DNA of 64,000 bases from Paenibacillus aceti (GCF_003614185.1 NZ_KZ987724.1:5314668-5378667); one strand, 5' to 3'; shown: positions 35,679 through 46,078, numbered from the stretch's first letter. Made by a program: numbers and translations. The notes: generated by a model from the sequence alone, not told the origin.

Positions 35679-36327
35679 TTCTGAAGATGATTATCTCATG
35701 TTGTCGGGGATACAGCATTTTCAATTTTGTCGAAGGCAGTGGGCCTTGATCCATATTGAGCAGCAATGGGAGGAGAATGTCAGAACCGTTCAGGGGCAGT
35801 ATCTCCACCGCAAGGCGGATCAGCCCTTTGTCAGAGAGAAGCGGGGCGATAAGCTCGTCGTAAGAGCGATGCCGGTGAAATCCGATGGCTTGGGAATAAC
35901 GGGAATCTGTGATGTGGTCGAGTTCATCAGGGATGATCGGGGCGTTGAGATTAGCGGAGCAGAAGGCAAATATATCGCTTATCCAGTGGAATATAAACGG
36001 GGAAAGCCGAAGAAGGATGATGCGGACATTCTACAGTTAACTGCACAGGCGCTATGCCTGGAGGATATGCTGCTCTGTGAAATCGACACAGGTTATATGT
36101 TTTATAATGAAATTAAACGTCGTGTTGAAGTAGCTCTTACTTCAGAGATGAAGGAGAAGGTACGATCCGTCGTTCGTGAAATGCAGGATTATTATCGGCG
36201 GCGGTATACTCCAAAGGTCAAGGCAGGCCCCCATTGCAAAAGCTGCTCCCTTCAATCGATCTGTCTGCCCGAACTTATGACCAAGCGCAGCGTGAAGAGT
36301 TATATCGAAGGGAAGATCAGAGAATGA
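35668..36327 (+). CDS. cas4: CRISPR adaptation nuclease Cas4
   Basis: A 219-residue Cas4 (RecB-like PD-DxK fold with a 4Fe-4S cluster). Cys in HFQFCRRQWALIH near the N-terminus and HCKSCSLQSICLP at the C-terminus are the cluster ligands. VEYKRGKPKK holds the catalytic Glu-Lys. Cas4 trims prespacers and fixes PAM and orientation with Cas1-Cas2. It overlaps cas7c by 11 bases and cas1 by four. Confidence 0.95.
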   Translation: MAVNSEDDYLMLSGIQHFQFCRRQWALIHIEQQWEENVRTVQGQYLHRKADQPFVREKRGDKLVVRAMPVKSDGLGITGICDVVEFIRDDRGVEISGAEGKYIAYPVEYKRGKPKKDDADILQLTAQALCLEDMLLCEIDTGYMFYNEIKRRVEVALTSEMKEKVRSVVREMQDYYRRRYTPKVKAGPHCKSCSLQSICLPELMTKRSVKSYIEGKIRE

Positions 36328-37355
36328 GGAAGCTGCTGAATACGCTGTTTGTCACACAGCCGGAGGTGTATTTATCTCTGGATGGCGATAATATCGTACT
36401 GCTCAAGGATCAGGAGAAATTAGGCAGAGTGCCGCTTCACAATCTGGAGTCTATTGTAACCTTTGGTTATACCGGGGCTAGTCCGGCTTTAATGGGGTAC
36501 TGTGCGGAACGGAATATATCTATTGTTTTTCTGAAAATGAATGGTGAATTTCTGGCCAGGGTCATTGGAGCGAGCAAAGGGAATGTTGTGCTAAGGAAGA
36601 AGCAAAGTCTTCTCTCGGACAACGAAAGGGAATCTGCGGTGATCGCCCGTAATTTTATCATCGGTAAAATCTACAATCATAAATGGATGATCGAGAGAAT
36701 GACTCGGGATTATCCGCTGCGGATTGATGTTGCGGAATTCAAGGAGGCCTCGGAGCATATGTCCTCCATGATGACTGCGATCAGAGAGTGCGAGGATCTG
36801 GAGCAGTTACGGGGCCTGGAGGGGCAGGCGGCACTTAGTTATAACAAGCTGTTTGACCATATGATCTTGCAGCAGAAGGAGGATTTTTCTTTCCGTACTC
36901 GTTCACGCAGACCTCCGCTGGACCCTGTAAATGCGATGTTGTCGTTAGCATATACGTTGCTGGCTCATGATATGACCTCTGCTCTCGAGGCCGTCGGATT
37001 GGATGCGTATATCGGCTTCCTGCATCGCGATCGTCCTGGACGAGCTTCTCTGGCACTCGATGTGATGGAAGAATTGCGCGGGATTTATGCTGATCGGTTC
37101 GTACTGTCCTTAATCAATAAAAGAGTAGTCAGTGCGGGGGATTTTGTCCGTAAGGAGAACGGAGCCGTACTGATGACCGATGAAGCTAGGAAGGACTTCT
37201 TGGCGGCCTGGCAGACTAAGAAACAAGAGAGTATTGTGCATCCTTTTCTGGGCGAGAAAATATCCTGGGGGCTGGTTCCCCACGCTCAAGCTCTGCTGTT
37301 AGCCCGATATCTGCGCGGCGATCTGGACGAATATCCGCCGTTTCTATGGAAGTAG
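36324..37355 (+). CDS. cas1: CRISPR integrase Cas1
   Basis: A 343-residue Cas1. It starts MRKLLNTLFVTQPEVYLSLDG and includes GFLHRDRPGRASLALDVMEELR, the conserved catalytic His-Asp region. With Cas2 it inserts new spacers at the leader end. The ATG at 36324 overlaps the cas4 stop (ATGA); an upstream in-frame ATG at 36234 lies inside cas4 and is rejected. Confidence 0.96.
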   Translation: MRKLLNTLFVTQPEVYLSLDGDNIVLLKDQEKLGRVPLHNLESIVTFGYTGASPALMGYCAERNISIVFLKMNGEFLARVIGASKGNVVLRKKQSLLSDNERESAVIARNFIIGKIYNHKWMIERMTRDYPLRIDVAEFKEASEHMSSMMTAIRECEDLEQLRGLEGQAALSYNKLFDHMILQQKEDFSFRTRSRRPPLDPVNAMLSLAYTLLAHDMTSALEAVGLDAYIGFLHRDRPGRASLALDVMEELRGIYADRFVLSLINKRVVSAGDFVRKENGAVLMTDEARKDFLAAWQTKKQESIVHPFLGEKISWGLVPHAQALLLARYLRGDLDEYPPFLWK

Positions 37356-37364
37356 GTGTAGACG

Positions 37365-37655
37365 ATGCTAGTATTGGTCACTTATGATGTAGGTACGACG
37401 CATAGTGCTGGGCAGAGAAGACTGCGGCAAGTGTCCAAGGTATGCCAGAATTATGGACAGCGCGTGCAGAACTCCGTGTTTGAATGTGTAGTGGATGCCA
37501 CAGAATTTGAAGTTCTGAAAATGAAACTGATCGACATCATCGACGAAGAGCAGGACAGCCTACGATTCTACCAGCTTGGCAACAACTATAAGAGCAAGGT
37601 AGAGCACGTCGGAATTAAGGAATCCCTCGATCTCGAGGGCCCCTTAATCCTGTAG
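37365..37655 (+). CDS. cas2: CRISPR adaptation protein Cas2
   Basis: A 96-residue ferredoxin-fold protein starting MLVLVTYDVGTT, with the typical RLRQVSKVCQNYGQRVQNSVFEC core. It dimerises to bridge Cas1 dimers. It starts 9 bases after cas1 and is followed directly by the leader of array 1. Confidence 0.95.
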   Translation: MLVLVTYDVGTTHSAGQRRLRQVSKVCQNYGQRVQNSVFECVVDATEFEVLKMKLIDIIDEEQDSLRFYQLGNNYKSKVEHVGIKESLDLEGPLIL

Positions 37656-37672
37656 ATGACTCCTGTAAATCC

Positions 37673-37834
37673 GTGGTGCGAACCCCAAGCGAACATGATT
37701 TCCCTAGGGGATTCGCACCACGAAAATCATGGATTATATCCATGTATGTAATAAAATGTAATTATGAGAAACTCTTAAAAGTAGTTTTTTTATGTAAAAT
37801 GCGGTTTTCGGGCTCTTTTTACCCGAAAATCGGA
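37673..37834 (+). promoter_or_regulatory. Leader of CRISPR array 1
   Basis: An AT-rich leader between cas2 and the first repeat. It opens with a long inverted repeat: GTGGTGCGAACCCC at 37673-37686 and GGGG-ATTCGCACCAC ending at 37721. It ends AAATCGGA just before the first repeat. The leader of array 2 shares both features. It likely holds the array promoter and integration signals. Confidence 0.78.
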
Positions 37835-40134
37835 GTCGCATCCTTCGTGGATGCGTGGATTGAAAGAAGAAAACTTAACCGCTTGGAATCGGGTTGAATT
37901 GTCGCATCCTTCGTGGATGCGTGGATTGAAAGACCCGTTCTGTCATTGGTCAACTCAAAACGGTGGAGTCGCATCCTTCGTGGATGCGTGGATTGAAAGT
38001 CATTTTAAGGAGGAATCGTGATGAGCGAAGTTAAAGTCGCATCCTTCGTGGATGCGTGGATTGAAAGTTTATCTCCGACCCTATCCCGGACGTACACATC
38101 GGTCGCATCCTTCGTGGATGCGTGGATTGAAAGCTAAGCGCCGGGCCGCCATTTCCGCCGCTCCGCCCGCGTCGCATCCTTCGTGGATGCGTGGATTGAA
38201 AGCGTTACCTAAGACAGAGAGAGCAGCAGAGAAGTTTGTCGCATCCTTCGTGGATGCGTGGATTGAAAGCACAATTGCTGCGCTCCAGTTGCCTGTGTTG
38301 GTGGTCGCATCCTTCGTGGATGCGTGGATTGAAAGACGTATCGATCCGCAGCCTCAAGTTTGTAACTCTGTCGCATCCTTCGTGGATGCGTGGATTGAAA
38401 GTTGGATCCCCATAAGCAAATCCATAGGATTCCGGCCAGTCGCATCCTTCGTGGATGCGTGGATTGAAAGGTTTCTCTGCCTCTGCTACATGGAGGGCTA
38501 CAATGTCGCATCCTTCGTGGATGCGTGGATTGAAAGCGAATCGCAAAAAAGCAGTAACTCCTTCCCCAGCAGTCGCATCCTTCGTGGATGCGTGGATTGA
38601 AAGTGAATTGCCACAGAAGGTTGAAAAGATAATACCTCGTCGCATCCTTCGTGGATGCGTGGATTGAAAGATGTCTACTCCTCCCCTGTAAACCAATCAA
38701 ATCCTTGTCGCATCCTTCGTGGATGCGTGGATTGAAAGATGAATATGGTCTGCGATATGATGGATTAATGGGCGTCGCATCCTTCGTGGATGCGTGGATT
38801 GAAAGTTAAAATCTTGGAATCGATTTGAAGCACGCCCAAGGTCGCATCCTTCGTGGATGCGTGGATTGAAAGCACCTACTCTAGCTTTGTCCAGCAGCTT
38901 ATCTGCAGTCGCATCCTTCGTGGATGCGTGGATTGAAAGGGGCATGTGTACCTATAGCACAGATATTGACGGGTCGCATCCTTCGTGGATGCGTGGATTG
39001 AAAGTATTCCGTCCTGTGCTAACCCGTCCATGCAACGATCGTCGCATCCTTCGTGGATGCGTGGATTGAAAGGTTTGTGTCATCTCCTTGTTGTTAATTC
39101 TATTATGTCGCATCCTTCGTGGATGCGTGGATTGAAAGTCGCTTCGCCCCTTGACGGACCTGTGCCTGGAACAGGTCGCATCCTTCGTGGATGCGTGGAT
39201 TGAAAGCCGAATCTCGTCCTCATCAATGCGTTTAATCCGGTCGCATCCTTCGTGGATGCGTGGATTGAAAGTTGCTTCGCGATCTTGATTGCCATCCTCT
39301 GAATCCGTCGCATCCTTCGTGGATGCGTGGATTGAAAGCATCTGGCTTTTTACAGCCTTCATGGCCATTAGGAGTCGCATCCTTCGTGGATGCGTGGATT
39401 GAAAGTACACAAAATATGGACAGTAGTTGCGTGGAATATAGTCGCATCCTTCGTGGATGCGTGGATTGAAAGCCTAGTTGGCTGCTATTCAAAAAGATTA
39501 AAGATGGTCGCATCCTTCGTGGATGCGTGGATTGAAAGCGGAAGGGAAAACGTATACGAAAAGGCACGCTGCGTCGCATCCTTCGTGGATGCGTGGATTG
39601 AAAGAAAGAGTCCGGCGCTAAAGTAATTGATACCTTTGCGTCGCATCCTTCGTGGATGCGTGGATTGAAAGAGGCATTAGACCATCTGCAAGATTGACCC
39701 TGACCTCGTCGCATCCTTCGTGGATGCGTGGATTGAAAGATTGAAGAAGGATGGGCTCGTCAGGAGCCTGAAAAGTCGCATCCTTCGTGGATGCGTGGAT
39801 TGAAAGCGTGTGCTGGCGCATTTGGGCCGCCCTGATCTCTGGTCGCATCCTTCGTGGATGCGTGGATTGAAAGGCAGTGGGGTGATTTTCTTAAGCGATG
39901 AAACAAGTCGCATCCTTCGTGGATGCGTGGATTGAAAGTCTCCCCATGCACGAATAGTGTAATAGAATCGGTCTTGTCGCATCCCCCGTGGATGCGTGGA
40001 TTGAAAGGCAAAACGCCATGGCCTGTCTATCGCCAATTGTTGTCGCATCCTTTGTGGATGCGTAGTTTGAAAGCCACCATGCTTTCTAGATCCTCAACGC
40101 TTGGCTTGTCGTATCCTACGTGGATTCATGAAAG
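37835..40134 (+). CRISPR. CRISPR array 1, type I-C, 35 repeats
   Basis: The 32-base repeat begins GTCGCATCCTTCGTGG and ends ATGCGTGGATTGAAAG. It folds into a 7-bp stem (CGCATCC/GGATGCG). I count 35 repeat starts, from 37835 to 40108, giving 34 spacers of about 33-37 bases. The last three repeats (39976, 40042, 40108) carry changes, and the final one is truncated to about 27 bases, which marks the old, leader-distal end. Open frames through the array are artefacts of its regular period. Confidence 0.97.
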
Positions 40135-40350
40135 TAGTTTGAGTTTTGTTAGCGGATCGAGCATGTTTACCCGTAGGTATAGTTCCCAGAGTAGGTACTC
40201 AGCTTGAGTGTACGGCTTTGCATGAGAAACTAGTTGTGAAAGAAACAGAAATAAATAACCCGATTTTAGTAATGGAGGAGAAGTGTCTAGAAGAGTTGAA
40301 TATAATATTGATCAGTTTAAAATAAATGATCTAAGACCGATAAACATTAA
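40135..40350. other. Region between array 1 and the second leader
   Basis: No gene or repeat is recognised. A possible ribosome binding site, AATGGAGGAGAAGTG near 40272-40286, leads into no meaningful frame. This may be decayed array or inserted sequence. Confidence 0.4.
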
Positions 40351-40507
40351 GTGCGAACCCCAAGCAAACATAAAATCCCTGGGGGATTCGCACAAAAAAA
40401 TCTTGATTTTTATCCAAAAATGTGATTAATAAGCAATTATAAAATCTCCAGTATTTTAATTTTAGTAAGAAAGTACCGACTTTTGAATATTTTTGTTCAA
40501 AATCGGA
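40351..40507 (+). promoter_or_regulatory. Leader of CRISPR array 2
   Basis: It repeats the layout of leader 1: GTGCGAACCCCAAGC paired with GGGGATTCGCAC, then an AT-rich stretch ending AAAATCGGA before the first repeat. The inner sequence has diverged well beyond the ends. Confidence 0.75.
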
Positions 40508-41199
40508 GTCACATCCTACACGGATGTGTGGATTGAAAGGTGCGACTTGCTCCGATACTTGTCCAACAATTTCCGTCACATCCTACACGGATGTGTGGAT
40601 TGAAAGATAAGTTGCCCAGTAATTCAATGCGATTACGATTCGTCACATCCTACACGGATGTGTGGATTGAAAGGACATACACAATTGGCAAATCCGTTAC
40701 GACTGGTCACATCCTACACGGATGTGTGGATTGAAAGTTTATACGATACACGCCATTAATCTTCGTTTTGAGTCACATCCTACACGGATGTGTGGATTGA
40801 AAGCCCCCTATCCAAAAGCGGCCGCCAAGATTTATCAAGTCACATCCTACACGGATGTGTGGATTGAAAGTTTAGGAGGTGATGATTTGAATTTGTTGCC
40901 ATTAGTCACATCCTACACGGATGTGTGGATTGAAAGTTTTCTTCTACCACGGTCTTTCCCTCCTTTTTTCGTCACATCCTACACGGATGTGTGGATTGAA
41001 AGTCGCCTTTGCTCATGTCTTACTCACCCCCTTTCCCGTCACATCCTACACGGATGTGTGGATTGAAAGTCTCAGAGAGAAAATAGTAAAAGGAGACACG
41101 TGAGTCACATCCTACACGGATGTGTGGATTGAAAGCTCTAAGTCTGGATGTAAGTAAATAAACTTTTCGTCACATCCTACACGGATGTATGATTGAAAG
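40508..41199 (+). CRISPR. CRISPR array 2, type I-C, variant repeat, 11 repeats
   Basis: The 32-base repeat begins GTCACATCCTACACGG and ends ATGTGTGGATTGAAAG, with a compensated stem (CACATCC/GGATGTG). Eleven repeats start at 40508, 40575, 40642, 40706, 40772, 40839, 40905, 40971, 41038, 41104 and 41169, giving 10 spacers. The last repeat lacks one base. It shares the handle and stem length with array 1, so the single cas set can probably process both. Confidence 0.97.
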
Positions 41200-41250
41200 T
41201 AACTTGATATTATGGATAAAATTACCCTAATTGCATCTTTTATAAATAAA

Positions 41251-41293
41251 ACAAGACTTCCTCCACAGGTATAGAATGCGGAAGAAGTCTTGT
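41251..41293 (-). terminator. Terminator after the solute-binding protein gene
   Basis: ACAAGACTTC at one end and GAAGTCTTGT at the other pair, with further matches inside. On the minus strand the stem is followed by a T-rich tract (TTTTATTTAT). It separates this gene from array 2. Confidence 0.75.
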
Positions 41294-41345
41294 TCAATTT
41301 TGATATAGAAGTTTCATCCTTATTGGGTTAAGGGAGCACGGTTGT

Positions 41346-43049
41346 TCAACGGTTGCCGAGTTGTTCTTCGATTTCTGCTATGATTGTCCGTCCGCCTTGA
41401 TCATACCAATCCTTCACGAAATCATCGAAGGAATCGACGGGGATTTCACCAAGAACGATTTTGTAGAAGGTTTCGTTTTCGAATTTGAATAAGGTATCCC
41501 ATTTCTGCTCCATAGTTGGTGTCATGGATGTAAATTGATTGTAGACCTCTCTATCCATTTGCTGCGTGACAATTTCGCCACCATATAGATAGGCGTGGGG
41601 AGCGGCCCAATCGCTAACATTCATCTCTGATCGTTGCTCTCTTCTCAGCCATCTGTTGTAATGTCCCATCATTTCGGGGGATAACGAATATGGCGAGGCT
41701 TTCCCCTCAAGCACTTGAACTAGCTCCTTATACTTGCGGGAGACGGCATCGGCATAATCGATGGTTAAATAAAGGGGAGAGAGTGTAATAATCATCGCCG
41801 GATCCAATTTATTATACTCTTCATCCGGCAGACGGGAGTCTGATAAAAGCTGGTTCGCATAGACAATCACTGCTTCGGGGTGGGCGAACCCTTTGCGCAC
41901 GACCAGGTAATATGAACTGACTGGCATTCTCTCTGTGTTATAATGGCCATCGGCATCTGCAATTAAATAAGGCCGCCAATCGGCTGCCGGATCCTCTTTC
42001 ACTGCTTCGACAATGTTCCAGGGAGCGAACCACGGACCGAAGAACATGCCGCTTCGGCCTGCAACTAACAGATCAAGCGGTTCCGTCCGGTAGGGAAAAT
42101 CAGGGTCAATTAAGCCGGATGCATACATACTACGAATTGTACTAAGCGCATGCTTCGTCTCGGGTTGGGTGGAGCCATAGACGATCCGCCCGTTGTCATC
42201 CTGCATCCACAAACCCGGATAAGCATTATGTGCGGCAAAAATCCCCGTAAAATTAAATATGCCAGCTAAAGCGTAGAGATTTGTTTTGTTTCCGGATAAT
42301 CCGACCGTATCCTTTAGACCATTGCCGTCGGGATCATCTTCTACGAATGCTTTTGCAATCGCTATGACGTCCTCCATGGTTTGAGGTGGTGCCAGATTGA
42401 GTCGGTTCAGCCAATCTTGCCGCACCCACAGCATGCTAATGGAATCAGCATGAATCGAAATATTGGGAAGCGCCATTAACCTGCCATTGATCGTCGCATT
42501 TTCCAGCACGCCTTCCCCGGAAGAAGAGTAGATCTCTTTCAAAAGAGTTGAAGCATATTTGTTATAAACATTGCTTAAATCTTCGATTTGATCGTACTCA
42601 GCCAACTGCCTGAACATCGGTTCGTCAACGATCATGGCATCCGGCAGTACATTGCTTTCGACAGCTAAATGGAGCTTCTGCGTGTAATTATCGTCGGAAG
42701 CGTACCAATCCACCTTAAATTTAATATTTGTCTTCTTATAGTAGTATTCGGTAAATGAATTGTTCTCGATCGTTTCGCCTTCCCGCAGCATCAGACCGGG
42801 CGGAACATTTTTAACGATCGACATCTCTACAGGATACGGAAGTCGGAATGGATTCACGGGCGAATCCTGGGTGGTATCGGATGCACCTTCGTCTACTGGG
42901 TCCGCCGCAAGGTCGGCAATTTCCCCATGGTAGCATCCCGTCAGAATCATCCCGGAGAACAAAGGCAAGAGCAGTATAAAGAACATTACTCTTGCGGTTA
43001 CAAGCCTTCGCTTCGCGCTATCGCCGTTACCGCTCTTTTTCATCGCCAA
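41346..43049 (-). CDS. Extracellular solute-binding lipoprotein, LplA-like
   Basis: A 567-residue family 1 solute-binding lipoprotein. A basic N-terminus and hydrophobic stretch end in the lipobox LTGC (Cys39). The long size and DNYTQKLHLAVESNVLPDAM-type core fit the LplA/YtcQ group that binds complex oligosaccharides. No permease genes flank it. It lies just downstream of, and in line with, the two-component genes, so it may act as a ligand sensor or as an alternate receptor for the importer at 46139-49303. Confidence 0.85.
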   Translation of the reverse strand: MAMKKSGNGDSAKRRLVTARVMFFILLLPLFSGMILTGCYHGEIADLAADPVDEGASDTTQDSPVNPFRLPYPVEMSIVKNVPPGLMLREGETIENNSFTEYYYKKTNIKFKVDWYASDDNYTQKLHLAVESNVLPDAMIVDEPMFRQLAEYDQIEDLSNVYNKYASTLLKEIYSSSGEGVLENATINGRLMALPNISIHADSISMLWVRQDWLNRLNLAPPQTMEDVIAIAKAFVEDDPDGNGLKDTVGLSGNKTNLYALAGIFNFTGIFAAHNAYPGLWMQDDNGRIVYGSTQPETKHALSTIRSMYASGLIDPDFPYRTEPLDLLVAGRSGMFFGPWFAPWNIVEAVKEDPAADWRPYLIADADGHYNTERMPVSSYYLVVRKGFAHPEAVIVYANQLLSDSRLPDEEYNKLDPAMIITLSPLYLTIDYADAVSRKYKELVQVLEGKASPYSLSPEMMGHYNRWLRREQRSEMNVSDWAAPHAYLYGGEIVTQQMDREVYNQFTSMTPTMEQKWDTLFKFENETFYKIVLGEIPVDSFDDFVKDWYDQGGRTIIAEIEEQLGNR

Positions 43050-43082
43050 TCCTCCTCGACTAGTTCAATGCAGAGATTCTAC

Positions 43083-44132
43083 CTATAATTTGCGAAACTC
43101 ACTTGGCAGCATCCCGGCCCAGTTGCGAAACACTTTGGAGAAATACTTTTCATTTGGATAGCCGGATTCCATCGCCACCCAATGAATTGGCTTATTGGTC
43201 TGCCGCAACAATTTCTCCGAATGCTTCATCCGCACTTCTCTCGTATAATCATTAAAAGTTTGGCCTGTAATATCACGAAAACAGCGGCTGAAATAGCTTC
43301 GGCTCATTCCCACTCGTTTAGCTATGTCAGGCAAAGTGATATCGGATTGGAATTCGTCTTGAATGATCGCCTGTGCTTTAACAATGCAATGTATCATCTC
43401 GGGTGCATAGGGGATTTCGGCGATTCGACTTCCTACCGCAGTTCTGAACCGTTCAATCCAGGCTAACCAATCCTCCCAGGTTTTCATTCGGTCCACATCG
43501 GGTGAGGAGTATGAATTTGGCGTCAGCAATGTCCACTTCTCGCATCCTTTCGTCAATTCGTCTTGCAGCCGGGCGGGAGAAGGCTTAAGCAGCAATGTTT
43601 CATCAATTAACGTCGCCCATTCTTCAGCATCGATTGTCCAATTTCCCTCTGCCCATCGACTGAGCAGAGCTTCTGCTCGTTTCTGTTCATCGGAAGCCTG
43701 TAACGAGATTTCGAGGCTCGGTAACTGTCCATAGAATGATTGCTGAACGTCCTCTTTTCCCTTACGTTCGCGAATTCTCCGCAGCACTTCATCCATCTTC
43801 TCATCTTCTAATTCTATCTTCGTGATATAATCGATCGCTCCCAGCCGAAGCGCTTCTTGAATATAATCGAATTTATCGTGGAAGGTAAGCACGACCATAT
43901 GGATATGAGAGTAGAGTCGCCGGACTTCTCGCATTAATTCAAGCCCGGACATGACGGGCATATGCAGGTCGGTAATTAACAGATCGACGGGATGACCTGC
44001 CATAAATTCTAGCGCTTTCTTCGCACTCTCCGCTTCTCCCACCACTTCCATCCCATGAAGCTTCCACGGCATCATTGCAATAAAGCCTTTACGCACCAAA
44101 TAATCATCGTCCACAACAAGCACCTTGGTCAT
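43083..44132 (-). CDS. AraC-type response regulator, YesN-like
   Basis: A 349-residue response regulator. The receiver domain (1-120) has VVDDD and phospho-acceptor Asp55 in LLITDLHMP. The C-terminal AraC HTH pair begins at about 245 (DIAKRVGMSRSYFSRCF). ATG 44132 has GAGGAGG upstream, so the longer frame to 44180 is rejected. The gene overlaps the kinase gene by four bases. It probably activates the sugar importer operon, the solute-binding gene, or both. Confidence 0.92.
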   Translation of the reverse strand: MTKVLVVDDDYLVRKGFIAMMPWKLHGMEVVGEAESAKKALEFMAGHPVDLLITDLHMPVMSGLELMREVRRLYSHIHMVVLTFHDKFDYIQEALRLGAIDYITKIELEDEKMDEVLRRIRERKGKEDVQQSFYGQLPSLEISLQASDEQKRAEALLSRWAEGNWTIDAEEWATLIDETLLLKPSPARLQDELTKGCEKWTLLTPNSYSSPDVDRMKTWEDWLAWIERFRTAVGSRIAEIPYAPEMIHCIVKAQAIIQDEFQSDITLPDIAKRVGMSRSYFSRCFRDITGQTFNDYTREVRMKHSEKLLRQTNKPIHWVAMESGYPNEKYFSKVFRNWAGMLPSEFRKL

Positions 44133-45880
44133 TCGCTTCGTTCCTCCTCGCTGGCAATAGGCAGGGTTAATGCAATGCATGTTCCCTTGCCGACTTGGCT
44201 GCGAATGTCGAGATTTGCCCGTTCGCCGTATTTGAACTTCATAATCCGATGGACATACCGCAGACCGATGCCCATTCCCACCTGCTTACTATTCTCGCCT
44301 TCTAACAATTTCAGAATCTGTTCCTCTGTCATCCCGCTTCCGTTGTCACACACTTTCAATACGATATATGTATCTCCTTGTTTGGAAATATTCACTTCAA
44401 TTCTCCCGTCCTCCTCATTCAGACCGTGGTATAGTGAATTTTCGACCAACGGTTGTAGAATAAATCGCGGAATAGGCAGATCCAGTGCGTCGGGCTCAGC
44501 ATACATTTGCACATTAAATTGAAAATTGTAGCGAATCCCTTGCAGTGTCACATAGTTTCTCAGTGCATCCATTTCTTCCTTAATCGTTGAAACCTCTTTT
44601 TTACCAAGATTATAATAGAGCACCTTCGTTAACGTCGAGACGAGCCGATCGATATCTTGCTGCCCGTTGGCACGCGCCAGCCAGCGAACCGTGTCCAGGG
44701 AATTGTACAGAAAATGAGGGTTGATCTGATGCATGAGCTTCTCCACTTCAAGCTGCGATTTTCTCTGCTCATTAGCGGTCACTTCTGTAATCAATTCGCT
44801 GATTCGTTGACTCATACCTCGAAATTCTTCATGTAATCGCTCGAATTCGATCGTAGTAGCGCTTGATTTCAAGGGGCGGGCACGAGCATATTCGTGATTG
44901 TCTTTGAAATGCCGGATGTCTCTGCTGAGCAGCATCAGTGGTCGGTAGACGCTTCGCCAGATAAGCCAAGCCAGTAAAAGACCTAGCGCGATAGACAGAA
45001 TGGCAAACAGAATATACTGTTGCACCCATTGATGAATTTCATGATTGTAAGTCGACTTGGAAATGACAGCTACCACTTTCCAGCCTTGGTTACTCTGTTC
45101 CTCGAAGAAATAATTGTCCCTGCCCGTCGTATCCTTCATTTCTTGCTCAAAAAGCGAACCAACCGGGAATTCGGCGGTTTGCTGGCTATAAGCAATTCGA
45201 TTCTGGTTGTCGATTAGGAGAGTCGAGAAATTCCTTTCGTGTGTATTTAAAATTTCGTCTAGCAGCTTGGGGTCCGTTTCAATATATAAAAATAAATCAT
45301 CCCTTTCAGGTAGTCGTACCTGTCTTGAGATAGATAACACGTCGTTATTATCTAGCGTACTAACCGATGGATGCGGATTAAAGTAAGTGATTGTTTTGAA
45401 TTTCATCATCACTGAGAGGTGATCTATATTAAAATCGTCGCGCACACTAAAGGTTTCGAATAATTTCATATCCGTCGTATCCGTTGACTGGAAGAAATAG
45501 AACATCAGGCCGATCGAAGGATTCGTAAAGTGCACCAGATTGATCTGGTTCGATATCTCTTCGTGCAGCGCCCGTTTCTCGTAATGACTTGAAAAATTGA
45601 TATATCGTTCAATGTTTTTACCCACTCTGCCGTCAAAGGTCAACTGCTGTGAAACATGGTTTAACTGATTCAGTGTATTTTCTATGGATGTACGTATTTG
45701 CTGTAAGTTGTTAATCACACCTGTTTCCGCTTTATTTTTCAAGATGGAGTACATGGAATAGTAGGAGATCGGACCGATGAATGCGAGCGGAATGATCGTA
45801 GAGAGTAATAATAGAAGCGTTAGTCTATGTTTTAAAGAACGGAGTCCGGCTAATCCCATAAGCCTGTGTCCTGTTCGCAT
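44129..45880 (-). CDS. Sensor histidine kinase, YesM-like
   Basis: About 583 residues. Two membrane segments flank an extracellular dCache-like sensor (about 35-280), followed by HAMP (about 300-370), a His_kinase domain with MHQINPHFLYNSLDTVRW holding the phospho-His, and an HATPase with N and G boxes (VENSLYHG, DNGSGM, GIGLRYV). ATG 45880 is preferred because AGGCGG lies 8 bases upstream; a GTG at 45889 is too close. It pairs with the response regulator and reads an extracellular sugar signal. Confidence 0.9.
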   Translation of the reverse strand: MRTGHRLMGLAGLRSLKHRLTLLLLLSTIIPLAFIGPISYYSMYSILKNKAETGVINNLQQIRTSIENTLNQLNHVSQQLTFDGRVGKNIERYINFSSHYEKRALHEEISNQINLVHFTNPSIGLMFYFFQSTDTTDMKLFETFSVRDDFNIDHLSVMMKFKTITYFNPHPSVSTLDNNDVLSISRQVRLPERDDLFLYIETDPKLLDEILNTHERNFSTLLIDNQNRIAYSQQTAEFPVGSLFEQEMKDTTGRDNYFFEEQSNQGWKVVAVISKSTYNHEIHQWVQQYILFAILSIALGLLLAWLIWRSVYRPLMLLSRDIRHFKDNHEYARARPLKSSATTIEFERLHEEFRGMSQRISELITEVTANEQRKSQLEVEKLMHQINPHFLYNSLDTVRWLARANGQQDIDRLVSTLTKVLYYNLGKKEVSTIKEEMDALRNYVTLQGIRYNFQFNVQMYAEPDALDLPIPRFILQPLVENSLYHGLNEEDGRIEVNISKQGDTYIVLKVCDNGSGMTEEQILKLLEGENSKQVGMGIGLRYVHRIMKFKYGERANLDIRSQVGKGTCIALTLPIASEEERSE

Positions 45881-46078
45881 GCTGCACACCGCCTCATGTC
45901 CGTTTAAGTTCGTATTCTATTATATCACGCTATATAAGGATGAATTGACGGCATGAAGTGAACTAACGTCTCATTCAGGTGCATTTTTGTCTAAATTATT
46001 GTGACGCATTCGTCCATTGTAGATCATTGTCCCCTGCAGCAAAGACCGCTTATGCCCTTTGAGCGAAGCTTCTCTGTA

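Noticed and set aside
38052-41103. Long open frames on both strands within the CRISPR arrays
   Set aside because: They come from the 66-67-base period of repeats and spacers, with repeated peptide units that carry no protein signature.
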